Shown: positions 10,525 through 17,746 of the stretch, one piece after another | Layout of the letters: each line of letters starts with the position of its first letter | Position numbering within the stretch: position 1 is the stretch's first letter | Assembly (NCBI GenBank): GCA_003223215.1 | Contig: QHYH01000170.1 | Coordinates: 1-47,846 of the forward strand | From: Acidobacteriota bacterium | Lineage (GTDB): Bacteria; Acidobacteriota; Terriglobia; Acidiferrales; UBA7541 | Direction: 5' to 3' | Length of the DNA: 47,846 bases | The notes under the pieces: model-generated | What the model saw: the letters and a program-made list of their open reading frames with translations, nothing else | What the model was told of the DNA's origin: nothing | Databases searched by the model: none | Program-made: the position numbers and the translations under genes

Positions 10525-11644
10525 ATGATCAAGAAGACTCTCAAATATGGCGGGATCGCGATTGTCTGCTTGATAATTGTGACGCTCGCATCGGCGCTGC
10601 TGTATAGAAAATATCTGCAACACGAAGTTTCTGAAGCGCGCGCCATTCGTTCACCCAGCGGCATCGACAGCCTTGAGGCCGTCCGCATCGGCGGCATCGA
10701 TCAGTGGATCGAAGTGCGAGGCCAAAACGTGAATAACCCGATTCTTCTGTTCATCCATGGTGGGCCCGGCGTCGCGTTTATTCCCATGGGAAGCACTTTT
10801 CAGGATCCCTGGGAGAAATACTTCGCCGTGGTGCAATGGGACCAACGCGGAGCGGGAAAAACGTACGAGTCGAACGACAAAGAACTCCAGCGCCGGACGA
10901 TGAATCTCGCGCAAATGGAGCAGGACACGGTAGAAGCGGCGAACTATCTGCGAACTCGATTCAAGCGAGAAAAGATATTTGTGGTGGGGCACTCGTGGGG
11001 AAGCATGCTAGGCCTCTGGCTGGCGCACGAGCATCCGGAAATGGTTTATGCGTTTGTGGGCACCGGGCAGGCAGTGAGTATGCAGCAGAACGAGGAGGCG
11101 GGATACCGTATCGTGCTGCAAGCAGCACGCAACACCAAAAATGAACGGGCGATTAAGGAATTGGAAAGCGTCGCCCCTTATCCTCCCGCAATCCCAGACA
11201 TGAATAAAACCGGCACAGTAAGAGATTGGGAGTCGAGTTTACTAGGGCCGCCGCCGAGCGAGACGGGCTTTACGAATGTGAAAAGAATTTTGAGAACGGT
11301 GATCTCCGCTCCGGAATATTCGATCGCCGATGATATCGGTTTTGTCCGCGGGCAAACGTTTTCGCTTCAAGTGATGATGCCTCAGATGATGGAATTCGAT
11401 CTGACCAAACTTGGTCCCTCCTTCCGCGAGCCACTTTTCTTTTTTGAAGGAAGGATTGATCCCTACTGCCCTGGTTCGGTGATTGCGGATTACGTTCAAA
11501 CGATCAATGCGTGCGCCACAGCAGGAGATTGTGTGGTTTGAAAATTCCAGCCACTTTCCTTTTTATCAAGAAAAACAGAAGTTTACGGACGAATTGGTCC
11601 GGCGCGTGTTGCCACTCGCCGACGATCGCCGCACCGCCAATTAA
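10525..11644 (+). pseudogene. alpha/beta hydrolase (proline iminopeptidase-like), frameshifted
   Basis: This is a membrane-anchored alpha/beta hydrolase related to proline iminopeptidases. An N-terminal hydrophobic helix spans about residues 9-27. The oxyanion motif HGGPG is at 78-82, WDQRGAGKT follows, and the nucleophile elbow GHSWGS places Ser at about residue 157. The uninterrupted frame stops at 11541 with the odd tail ACATAGDCVV. Shifting frame near 11513 restores a sensible C-terminus through PQQEIVWFENSSHFPFYQ, supplying the expected catalytic His, and ends at 11644. A one-base insertion around CGTGCGCC explains it. As written, the product lacks its catalytic His; a sequencing error is equally possible. 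It stands alone on the plus strand. Confidence 0.75.
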
Positions 11645-11691
11645 CTTTCCAGCGCGATGGCAATCATGTCGATGGACGATTTGCGTAGCCT

Positions 11692-11915
11692 TTACAGGTT
11701 CTCGCAATAATGAAACTGGATGACGAGCGGGGAGTCGGTTTCGACAACTTTGACCCCGCCGTCTTCCAGCCGACAGCACAATTGGTCATCCCTAATAGGA
11801 TGAGCTGCGCTTGTCCGGTGAGCTTGACGGCCAGAATATCCGCGTCATTCTCCACCGGGTAAAGCTCAAATTTCGCCCTCCAGGCGGGGTTCCAGTGGAT
11901 TAACGAATCGGCCAT
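11692..11915 (-). pseudogene. small hypothetical protein with a suspected frameshift
   Basis: I do not recognise this gene. The minus-strand frame starting at 11915 reads MADSLIHWNPAWRAKFELYP then ENDADILAVKLTG, which looks like real protein, and then turns into low-complexity Ser/Arg text. Moving to another frame near 11800 gives LEDGGVKVVETDSPLVIQF and HYCENL before a stop at 11692-11694, again protein-like. Joined, the two parts give about 74 residues of beta-rich sequence. No Shine-Dalgarno is obvious. The evidence is reading-frame quality only. Confidence 0.3.
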
Positions 11916-11969
11916 TTTGGGAACGCTGAGCCTCTAATCAGTCAATAGCGCTCGCGATCCGAACTGGCT

Positions 11970-12050
11970 GATTCGGATTGTGGGCGGATCACGGGCAACC
12001 CTTCCACAATCCGCGCAAGGTAAGGTTAGCCGACCACCCGCCCAGAATCG
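11970..12050 (+). repeat. extragenic foldback repeat, subfamily 1, copy D
   Basis: The outer arms GATT.TGGGCGG (left) and CCGCCCAGAATC (right) and the inner arms ACGGGCAACCCTT and AAGGTTAGCCGAC are imperfect reverse complements. The core CCACAATCCGCGCAAGGT is nearly the same as in copies A and F, and in the same orientation. Confidence 0.7.
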
Positions 12051-12080
12051 TCGCCATCCTCTGCAATGGGCTGCGTCGGC

Positions 12081-12086
12081 TATAAT
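12081..12086 (+). promoter_or_regulatory. TATAAT -10 box for the dioxygenase gene
   Basis: A perfect sigma-70 -10 hexamer lies 69 bases upstream of the chosen start and is followed by TTGCGCGCGCGA. No good -35 hexamer is visible. The same box plus GC-rich run recurs at 15588. Confidence 0.45.
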
Positions 12087-12154
12087 TTGCGCGCGCGATG
12101 GCCCTTGCAGTGCTGGTTGGTCATGCAATCGTCAAGCATTTATCAGGAGCAATC

Positions 12155-12898
12155 ATGGGTCAAGATAGTTTTATTCCGGTTGCAACCAATGCCAGGTCGC
12201 GAAGCGACCTCGTCGAGCGCGGGTTCAGTCGTCAGCCGCTCAGGGTTGATGTAGACATAGCGCGCTCGCTGGAAGCGTTATCCCATGCCGCCTGGTCCGT
12301 TCCAAAGGACAAATACTACGATGAGGGCGACAGGTATCGTTCCTTAAATCGTGTCAGGGCCGAGATTGTTGAGGGCGGTGTAAAGGTTTGGTTGAGCGAA
12401 GAGAGCACGCCCTATGTGCAGCTGAAAAAATACAACACGACAATCGGCGGCCAGCCGCGAGAGTACGCTCCGCTGCCCCCGGCGATCGCCGGTTCCATAG
12501 GCGTTCGCAAGATGATTGCTCACCACCTCTATTACCTACCGCTGTCGACGGTGGGTACGAAGTATTTGGTCAACGTTCACCTAATAAGGTTCACGGCTAC
12601 GCCTGGCCGGCCGTGCGACACGAGTCCACCGGGTTTACATAAAGACGGCGAAAAGTACATCGCCACGCATCTAGTGGGCCGCTGCGGCGCTCAGGGTGGC
12701 GAAGTCATCATAACCGACAATGGCAAGCAGGAAATGGATCGCTTCACGATGCGCGAATCGGGTGAGTGTTACGTCTTCGACGATGATCGCATCTGGCATA
12801 TGTTGACGCCAGTGGCCGTACTGGAAGGCAATCAGTACGCCTACCGTGACACGCTGGCATTCGATATGCTGCCAGAGGGCTGGGAACCCGTGAAGTGA
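12155..12898 (+). CDS. 2-oxoglutarate/Fe(II) dioxygenase, BsmA/IDO-like (PF10014 type)
   Basis: This is a soluble Fe(II)/2-oxoglutarate oxygenase of 247 residues. It resembles the family that includes the Bacillus isoleucine 4-hydroxylase and BsmA proteins, which hydroxylate free amino acids. The facial triad is visible: His162 and Asp164 in LHKDGEKYIATHL, and His215 in DDDRIWHMLTPV. Arg231 (AYRDTL) probably binds the 2-oxoglutarate carboxylate. The ATG at 12155 is chosen because AGGAG lies 5 bases upstream; an upstream in-frame start at 12098 would add 19 hydrophobic residues and overlaps the likely leader. It is monocistronic. The real substrate cannot be deduced from sequence. Confidence 0.82.
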   Translation: MGQDSFIPVATNARSRSDLVERGFSRQPLRVDVDIARSLEALSHAAWSVPKDKYYDEGDRYRSLNRVRAEIVEGGVKVWLSEESTPYVQLKKYNTTIGGQPREYAPLPPAIAGSIGVRKMIAHHLYYLPLSTVGTKYLVNVHLIRFTATPGRPCDTSPPGLHKDGEKYIATHLVGRCGAQGGEVIITDNGKQEMDRFTMRESGECYVFDDDRIWHMLTPVAVLEGNQYAYRDTLAFDMLPEGWEPVK

Positions 12899-12992
12899 TC
12901 GGAGACGGAGGGACTCGAACCCCGGCACGGGTGTTAGCCCGTACAACGGTCTGGCAAATTCAGCTAGTCCTCTGCCGGCATCAGATCACTTC
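12892..12992 (-). tRNA. tRNA-Ser-like element inside a 9-bp closing stem, probably degenerate
   Basis: Read on the minus strand, the 3' part resembles a class II tRNA-Ser. It has a long variable-arm hairpin ACGGG-CTAACA-CCCGT, a T-arm with GGTTCGAGTCC, and an acceptor-like CCGTCTCC. The 5' acceptor strand GGAGACG and a clear anticodon arm are missing. The whole element is closed by a perfect 9-bp inverted repeat, GAAGTGATC at 12892-12900 and GATCACTTC at 12984-12992. It overlaps the stop codon of the dioxygenase gene and lies downstream of the convergent SBP56 operon. It could be a tRNA pseudogene, a tRNA-derived attachment remnant or a structured 3' end. Confidence 0.4.
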
Positions 12993-13015
12993 CGGTTAGC
13001 CGACCGCTGGGAAAC
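12991..13015 (+). repeat. foldback repeat, right arm fragment, copy E
   Basis: TCCGGTTAGCCGACCGCTGGG matches the right arm of the foldback family (compare GGTTAGCCGACCACCCGCCC in copy D). It abuts the closing stem of the tRNA-like element; no left arm is present. Confidence 0.4.
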
Positions 13016-13035
13016 GTCGCGTCTGTCACGACAGG

Positions 13036-13689
13036 CTATATCAGGAGGGTAACAAGACCCGTAGCCACGAGCGCGGCTGCCCATACCAGGTCGAAGTTGA
13101 GCCACGCCTTGCGCAAAAGTGCGAGGCCGAGCTTTCGATACACCACCCATGCGAGCAGCCCTGTAACCGCGAGGTAGGCAACCGTATGGACGCCAGTGGC
13201 GAGCATTCCGGCGAGTGGTGCGACGGTTTGAGAAATATGATTGTGGCCTGCAATTCGGCTCTGTGCTTCGACTGTGTTGCTGCGCAGTAGCACCGGCACA
13301 ACCATCAAACCGGCGCCGTGAGCAGAGGCCATCAGAAACGACCAGACGGTTAAGTCTCGGAACCCCACCTGCATGCGGACCCACCTCGGGTGCCGATGTC
13401 GCATCAGGCAATAAATTCCCATGCCGACCAGGAGCGCAGCGACTAAGTAGCGGATGACGATGAGGGGCAGCGTCATGCCGAGGAACACAGAAGTCAGCAC
13501 AACGCTGCCGATGGCCACCGCGTGGCCAACTGCAATGGGAATGAGCGATCTCGCTACTGCGCTCCCCTTTTGCTCCTGCATCCCCAGCGCGACCGCGAAG
13601 AGCCAACCCATTCCGGGATTGAGTCCGTGGTAGGCGCCGAGGAGCAGCATCAGCCACAACATTGTCGAAGTCAGGCCGGCATGTGTCAT
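13036..13689 (-). CDS. His-rich polytopic membrane protein coupled to SBP56
   Basis: This is an integral inner-membrane protein of about 217 residues with six predicted helices. His residues recur in or next to helices: AYHGLNPGMGW, IAVGHAVAIG, ASAHGAGLM, AGHNHIS and TGVHTVAYL. The pattern recalls LysE/NicO-type transporters but I cannot assign a family firmly; similar proteins are sometimes labelled ArcD-like in databases. Its ATG (13689) overlaps the TGA of the upstream SBP56 gene as ATGA, so translation is coupled. An upstream TTG at 13707 is a less likely start. The context suggests delivery or export of a metal or sulfur compound linked to SBP56, which is inference. Confidence 0.75.
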   Translation of the reverse strand: MTHAGLTSTMLWLMLLLGAYHGLNPGMGWLFAVALGMQEQKGSAVARSLIPIAVGHAVAIGSVVLTSVFLGMTLPLIVIRYLVAALLVGMGIYCLMRHRHPRWVRMQVGFRDLTVWSFLMASAHGAGLMVVPVLLRSNTVEAQSRIAGHNHISQTVAPLAGMLATGVHTVAYLAVTGLLAWVVYRKLGLALLRKAWLNFDLVWAAALVATGLVTLLI

Positions 13690-15098
13690 TGCGGGTCCGA
13701 GTAACAATAAGAGTCCGACGAAGCGTCGCCCCCTTGTAGCCGCACCTGGTGTGCGCGCAACCCGTCGAACTCGACAAAAAACTTTTCGTCGAGCTTCATC
13801 CCGCCCTTTGAGTCCAAATCGACTTTCGCCATCCAGCTCTTAATGCCATCGAGATAAAACTGCTCGTCCCACGGGGAGTAGAGGGAGTTGGTAAAGTAGC
13901 CGCGCTTGCCGTCGCGGCTGATCTCGACCATCTGCGGACCGCCATTGAGAGCCACGCTAGGCTTCTTCGGGTGGGCAGCGCGGCGAACGATCCCACCGAG
14001 GTGGATCGAACTGGTTTTCTTCGGGTTGGCGGGATCGGAGACGTCATATTGGATGAACTCGCCTGTCCCCCAGCAGGAAACATAGAGGAAGCGGTCGTCA
14101 AGCGAGAGATTGATGTCGGATACTAACGGCGGCACTGCCTTGAAGCCCTTCAACAGGGGTGGCAGTTTCTCCGGATCGGCCGGTTCGGCGGGAATTTCAA
14201 TTACCTTTCGAACTGCCCACTTGCTGTTCTTACCGCCGTCCTCGCGGTACCACATCCAGATGGAGGACGAAAGATCTTTCAGGGAGATGACAACACCGAC
14301 GAATCCGAAAGTTTGCATTGGGTCATGGGAGGGGCGCAGCTCCAGCACCATCTGTTGCTCCGCACCTAGGTCAATTTCTTGCAAGTGGTGGCGCTTATCC
14401 AAATTCCAGATGTGCAGCTTGCGACCGTATTTTCCCCCAAGCAGCAACTCCGGGTTGAGGCCGTCCTTCACCATATTCGGGGTGCCCCATTCGGAGGTGA
14501 TCAGGGTGTCGTGACCGAGGTGCCACCAGAAATCGTATGCCAGATTCTGAGGGCCGTGGTCCTTCTCCCACGGGCCCTTCAGCTCGAACGTATCGGGATC
14601 CATCAGGAAGATTCCGCCGGGACCGTCGCCGCTGGCCGAGCCGAGCGCGCTGCCATAGATGGCGTCCGGGCCACAATGAATGGTATGCGGCGATGTGTAG
14701 CCTGTCTTCTTGATGAACTCTTCCGTCTCAATCACCTTCACGATCTTGGGATGCTTGGGGTCCGCTTTGGTATCCAGGATGTGAATCCGGGACGACCCGA
14801 TGCCCGGAACGATCAGGTAACGACGCTCCATGTGCGGGTGGGGAGCTTGCGGGCAGAGGCACGCGCTGCACGCGTTCCAGCCGAAGTGATGCAGCTCATT
14901 ATCGCCGTTGGGAAAATCCACCTGGCCGAGGAGCTGACCATACGTGGAGGAGCCAGGCTCGAGGTCGATGACGCTCATGGCGTCGCGCTTCCCGTTCTTG
15001 CCGACGTTAAGCAGAGCGACGTAAGCGATTTGCTCCGGCGCGGCCTTCATCGCCATGCCCGGCGATGGGTAAAAGGTTGGGTCTGGCATTATGGACAT
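13686..15098 (-). CDS. selenium-binding protein SBP56 / methanethiol oxidase family
   Basis: This is a beta-propeller enzyme of about 470 residues in the SBP56/SELENBP1 family. Characterised members oxidise methanethiol to formaldehyde, H2S and H2O2, using copper. Family landmarks are HHFGWNACSACLC near residue 75, IVPGIGSSRIHILDT, HTIHCGPDAIYGSALG, SEWGTPNM, LVSDINLSLDDRFLYVSCWG and LNGGPQMVEISRDGKRGYFT. No signal peptide is visible, unlike periplasmic MtoX proteins. A strong AGGAGG lies 8 bases before the ATG at 15098; an in-frame ATG at 15104 lies too close to that site. It is the first gene of a two-gene minus-strand operon with the His-rich membrane protein. Confidence 0.9.
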   Translation of the reverse strand: MSIMPDPTFYPSPGMAMKAAPEQIAYVALLNVGKNGKRDAMSVIDLEPGSSTYGQLLGQVDFPNGDNELHHFGWNACSACLCPQAPHPHMERRYLIVPGIGSSRIHILDTKADPKHPKIVKVIETEEFIKKTGYTSPHTIHCGPDAIYGSALGSASGDGPGGIFLMDPDTFELKGPWEKDHGPQNLAYDFWWHLGHDTLITSEWGTPNMVKDGLNPELLLGGKYGRKLHIWNLDKRHHLQEIDLGAEQQMVLELRPSHDPMQTFGFVGVVISLKDLSSSIWMWYREDGGKNSKWAVRKVIEIPAEPADPEKLPPLLKGFKAVPPLVSDINLSLDDRFLYVSCWGTGEFIQYDVSDPANPKKTSSIHLGGIVRRAAHPKKPSVALNGGPQMVEISRDGKRGYFTNSLYSPWDEQFYLDGIKSWMAKVDLDSKGGMKLDEKFFVEFDGLRAHQVRLQGGDASSDSYCYSDPQ

Positions 15099-15327
15099 AT
15101 CCATCTCCTCCTTTAATAAAGTTACGGCGAAGGTTTGCCCCCGGCCAATCTTTCACACGGCGTCACGCAGTCAGAGGGCGATAAGGGCTGCAAGGACCCG
15201 CGATCCTGCCGACAGCCAAAGGCCCACGTGCCTCTTGGTCGCTGAAAGCATAACTCGTCACGTTATCACTGGCCAGCTGCTCCTTTTAGAATCTGATTCC
15301 CCGTAACCGTTCAGCGGTATTCCAGCC

Positions 15328-15401
15328 CATTCCGGCCGGATGACGGGCAACCCTTCCATAATCCGGGCAAGGTAAGGTTAGCCGACAATACGTCCGGAAT
15401 G
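15328..15401 (+). repeat. extragenic foldback repeat, subfamily 1, copy F (74 bp)
   Basis: This is the cleanest copy. Its ends CATTCCGG and CCGGAATG are an exact 8-bp inverted repeat. The inner arms GACGGGCAACCCTT and AAGGTTAGCCGAC are imperfectly complementary, around the core CCATAATCCGGGCAAGGT. Copies A and D share the core almost base for base. Confidence 0.75.
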
Positions 15402-15587
15402 TGAACTCGGCTTGGGGTCCATGTACTCCAGCCCCTCTGCCCGCTTCTCGGCGCTCCACACATTTCAAGCCTTTGGGAATTCTGAAAAGCCCCCACGCAA
15501 CAACGGCTTGCGGGGCGCCCTCGCGGTCGAGTGACCTCAACGGTCAGGGCCGCCCGCCCTTGCAAGGGGGAGAAGGATTAAACGTCG

Positions 15588-15593
15588 TATAAT
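15588..15593 (+). promoter_or_regulatory. TATAAT -10 box for the DUF1801 gene
   Basis: A perfect -10 hexamer lies 30 bases before the start codon, followed by CTCGCGCGCGCAACTG. The box and following GC run resemble those at 12081. The -35 region is weak. Confidence 0.45.
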
Positions 15594-15622
15594 CTCGCGC
15601 GCGCAACTGGGGAGCAAAACAT

Positions 15623-16069
15623 ATGAACGTACAAGAACAAATCAAGAAGTATATTACCAGCCAACCGGAGCCAAAACGCAGTGACATGCGAGAGTTGCAT
15701 CGGCTCACACTTCAAGTGTCACCAGAATGCAAATTATGGTTCTTCGATGGTAAAGACAGCAAAAATCATACTGTTTCCAACCCTACGCTTGGATATGGAT
15801 TTCACACAATAAAATATGCCAATGGAAAAAGGAGAGAGTTTTTTCAAATTGGTGTGAGCGGAAACAAAACCGGAATCTCTGTCTATATTCTTGGTCTCAA
15901 AGATAAGAAGTACTTAGCCAAAACGTATGGGAAAAAACTAGGCAAGGCGAGCGTGACCGGATATTGCATTCGGTTTAAAGCTCTAAAGGATATAAACATC
16001 GATACGCTTGAAGCGGCAATACGATATGGGCTTGCAGCTCAGAATGAAAAAGGCAAGCTGATGAAATAA
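15623..16069 (+). CDS. DUF1801/YdhG-like protein
   Basis: This is a small soluble protein of 148 residues, matching from memory the DUF1801 (YdhG-like) group: KLWFFDGKDSKN, NPTLGYGFHTIKYANGK, FFQIGVSGNKTGISVYILGL and GKASVTGYCIRFK. The biochemical role of the family is not established. A GGGGAGC Shine-Dalgarno lies about 9 bases before the ATG. The gene is visibly richer in A and T than its neighbours, with many AAA, AAT and ATA codons. This suggests recent transfer from a lower-GC donor. It is followed by a gene-free stretch and then a recombinase pseudogene. Confidence 0.8.
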   Translation: MNVQEQIKKYITSQPEPKRSDMRELHRLTLQVSPECKLWFFDGKDSKNHTVSNPTLGYGFHTIKYANGKRREFFQIGVSGNKTGISVYILGLKDKKYLAKTYGKKLGKASVTGYCIRFKALKDINIDTLEAAIRYGLAAQNEKGKLMK

Positions 16070-16318
16070 TTCTACTGTTAAAGGCAAGCAGTTATCGATG
16101 TAAAGGCGCCCCAGTATACGACCCCTACAGCCCTGACCCGCGCCACAAAGCCATTCTCTATAAAGCGGGTCTCCCGCAATAGTCGTGCGGCTCTCTGTCA
16201 GCGCTCCTTGCCTTTCTCTGTTTGCCGTTGCCCACTGCGGAAGTATCACGGGCTAACCTGAACTTACCTCCTGCGAAACCACTCTAATTATTGATCGATG
16301 GCATGGAGGCCACCGATC

Positions 16319-17243
16319 ATGAAGCACAGACCAACTTCCAGAAGAAGACGCAGAAGCACAAGGTCCGTCTTGCGCCTGCTTGATCTCGAACACTCCAAAA
16401 CGGCAGTCTTGAACAGCCTCACTTCTCAGGATGCGCAGCGGGGATATCGTCACGCGATCGATGAATTCGTTGATTGGTATTGCTCAGAACCGCGTTTGGC
16501 ATTCAATAGAATAGTCGTTCTGCGCTACCGATCTCATCTCGAATCTCGTCGACTCGCGCCCGGCACCGTCAATCTACGACTGGGTGCCGTACGCCGTCTT
16601 GCGTATGAGGCAGCCGATTGCGGTCTACTGAGTGCCGACCTGGCAGCAGGTATTCGTCGCGTTAAAGGCGTGAAGAAGTTAGGCGTTCGCCTTGGCAACT
16701 GGCTGACTGCAGAGCAGGGGCAAGCGCTTTGGCAAGCGCCTGATCGCGATCGGCTGAAGGGAAAACGAGACCGCGCTTTGCTGGCTCTCCTGCTTGCGTG
16801 TGGGTTGAGAAGACAAAAAGCCGTCGCACTGACCTTGGATCATCTCCAGCAGCGGGAGGAACACTGGGCCATCGTCGACTTGATGGGTAAGGGAGGTCGC
16901 GTTCGAACAGTCCCGGTTCCGGACTGGGTCAGAAGCGAATTAGAAGTGTGGCTTAATGCGGCCGGCATTGATCGAGGAAGGTTGTTTCGCAGGGTCAACA
17001 AAGTTGGAAAAGCATGGGAAGAGGGCATGACGGTAAAGGCGGTTTGGCACATAGTGAAGGAGTCTGCGAGGACCATTGGTGTCGCCAAATTAGCGCCGCA
17101 CGATCTGCGTCGGACCTGTGCTCGGCTCTGCCATGCTTCGGGAGGGGCACATCTCAGTTCAAACTACCGAACGGTACCTTGGGTGCAAGCAACGGATTCG
17201 ATCAGCAGTCAATGACCGCATTGGCATCGAGCCGAGTCCTTGA
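16319..17243 (+). pseudogene. tyrosine recombinase, inactivated by a C-terminal deletion/frameshift
   Basis: This is a XerC/D-like tyrosine recombinase closely related to the intact minus-strand gene at 38748-39695. The N-terminal SAM-like domain (LLDLEHSKTAVLNSL, SEPRLAFNR) and much of the catalytic domain (ALLLACGLRR, LAPHDLRRTCARLCHASGG) align throughout. After SGG the frame runs into unrelated residues and stops at 17215. Another frame resumes with GHISVQTTERYLGCKQ and ends at 17243. Comparison with the intact copy implies loss of about 29 bases coding for ELEQIQFLL, which removes the LLG of the LLGH motif and puts the Tyr of ERYLG out of frame. The ATG at 16319 has GGAGG 9 bases upstream. 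The gene should be catalytically dead. Confidence 0.8.
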
Positions 17244-17398
17244 GCTGGGTGCAACGGCTATGGAAGAGTGGCCGACCACTGTAACCTCGTTCTTCGTCTC
17301 ATGCAGGAGCGACACACGCTGAAGACGCGCGGCCGACCTGTTGTGTTCCCAATGAGTGTGGAGTATGCTTCCTGTTGGAAACCAAAAGGGCGTTGGCA

Positions 17399-17746
17399 AT
17401 GAAACGCAAAACGGACGTTCCTCAAGGCACTTTGGCGCTGATGATCCTTAAGACTCTCGACGTCCTCGGCCCGCTGCATGGTTACGGTATCGCCCGACGA
17501 ATCGAGCAGATCAGCCGGGACGTGCTCGCCGTGAATCAAGGCACGCTCTATCCGGTGCTGCTGAAGCTGGAGCAGGAAGGTTCGATAGTTTCCGAGTACG
17601 GCGCCTCAGAGAATAATCGTCGGGCGCGCTTCTATCGTTTGACACGGGACGGACGCAAGCAGTTGCAGGCTGAGCTCCGAGATTGGGAGCAAACCGCAGG
17701 GATCATCGGGCGATTCTTTGAATTGAAGGCGGAGGATTTGTCATGA
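17399..17746 (+). CDS. PadR-family transcriptional regulator
   Basis: This is a winged-helix repressor of 115 residues, close to the common acidobacterial PadR consensus: PQGTLALMILKTLDVLGPLH then GYGIARRIEQ, the DNA-contacting NQGTLYPVLLKLEQEG, and the wing RARFYRLTRDGRKQL. The C-terminal helix (ELRDWEQTAGIIGRFF) should mediate dimerisation. The start is ATG 17399, with AAAAGGG about 8 bases before; an in-frame TTG at 17375 would add eight residues. The stop overlaps the following ADOP start as ATGA (17743-17746). It probably represses this pair in response to an unknown ligand. Confidence 0.92.
   Translation: MKRKTDVPQGTLALMILKTLDVLGPLHGYGIARRIEQISRDVLAVNQGTLYPVLLKLEQEGSIVSEYGASENNRRARFYRLTRDGRKQLQAELRDWEQTAGIIGRFFELKAEDLS

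Larger units (their letters stand above)
11645..12154. other. intergenic gap with a decayed minus-strand frame, repeat and promoter
   Basis: The gap contains a possible decayed small gene on the minus strand (11692-11915), a complete foldback repeat (11970-12050) and a TATAAT box at 12081 for the following dioxygenase gene. Nothing else is evident. Confidence 0.5.
15099..15622. other. divergent intergenic gap with a complete foldback repeat
   Basis: Divergent promoter region between SBP56 and the DUF1801 gene. It contains the best-preserved foldback repeat (15328-15401) and a TATAAT box at 15588 for the plus-strand gene. No gene is supported. Confidence 0.5.

Noticed and set aside
12901-12977. 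Intact functional tRNA-Ser on the minus strand
   Set aside because: The T-arm and variable arm are good, but the 5' acceptor strand GGAGACG and a usable anticodon loop cannot be found, so only a tRNA-like remnant is claimed.
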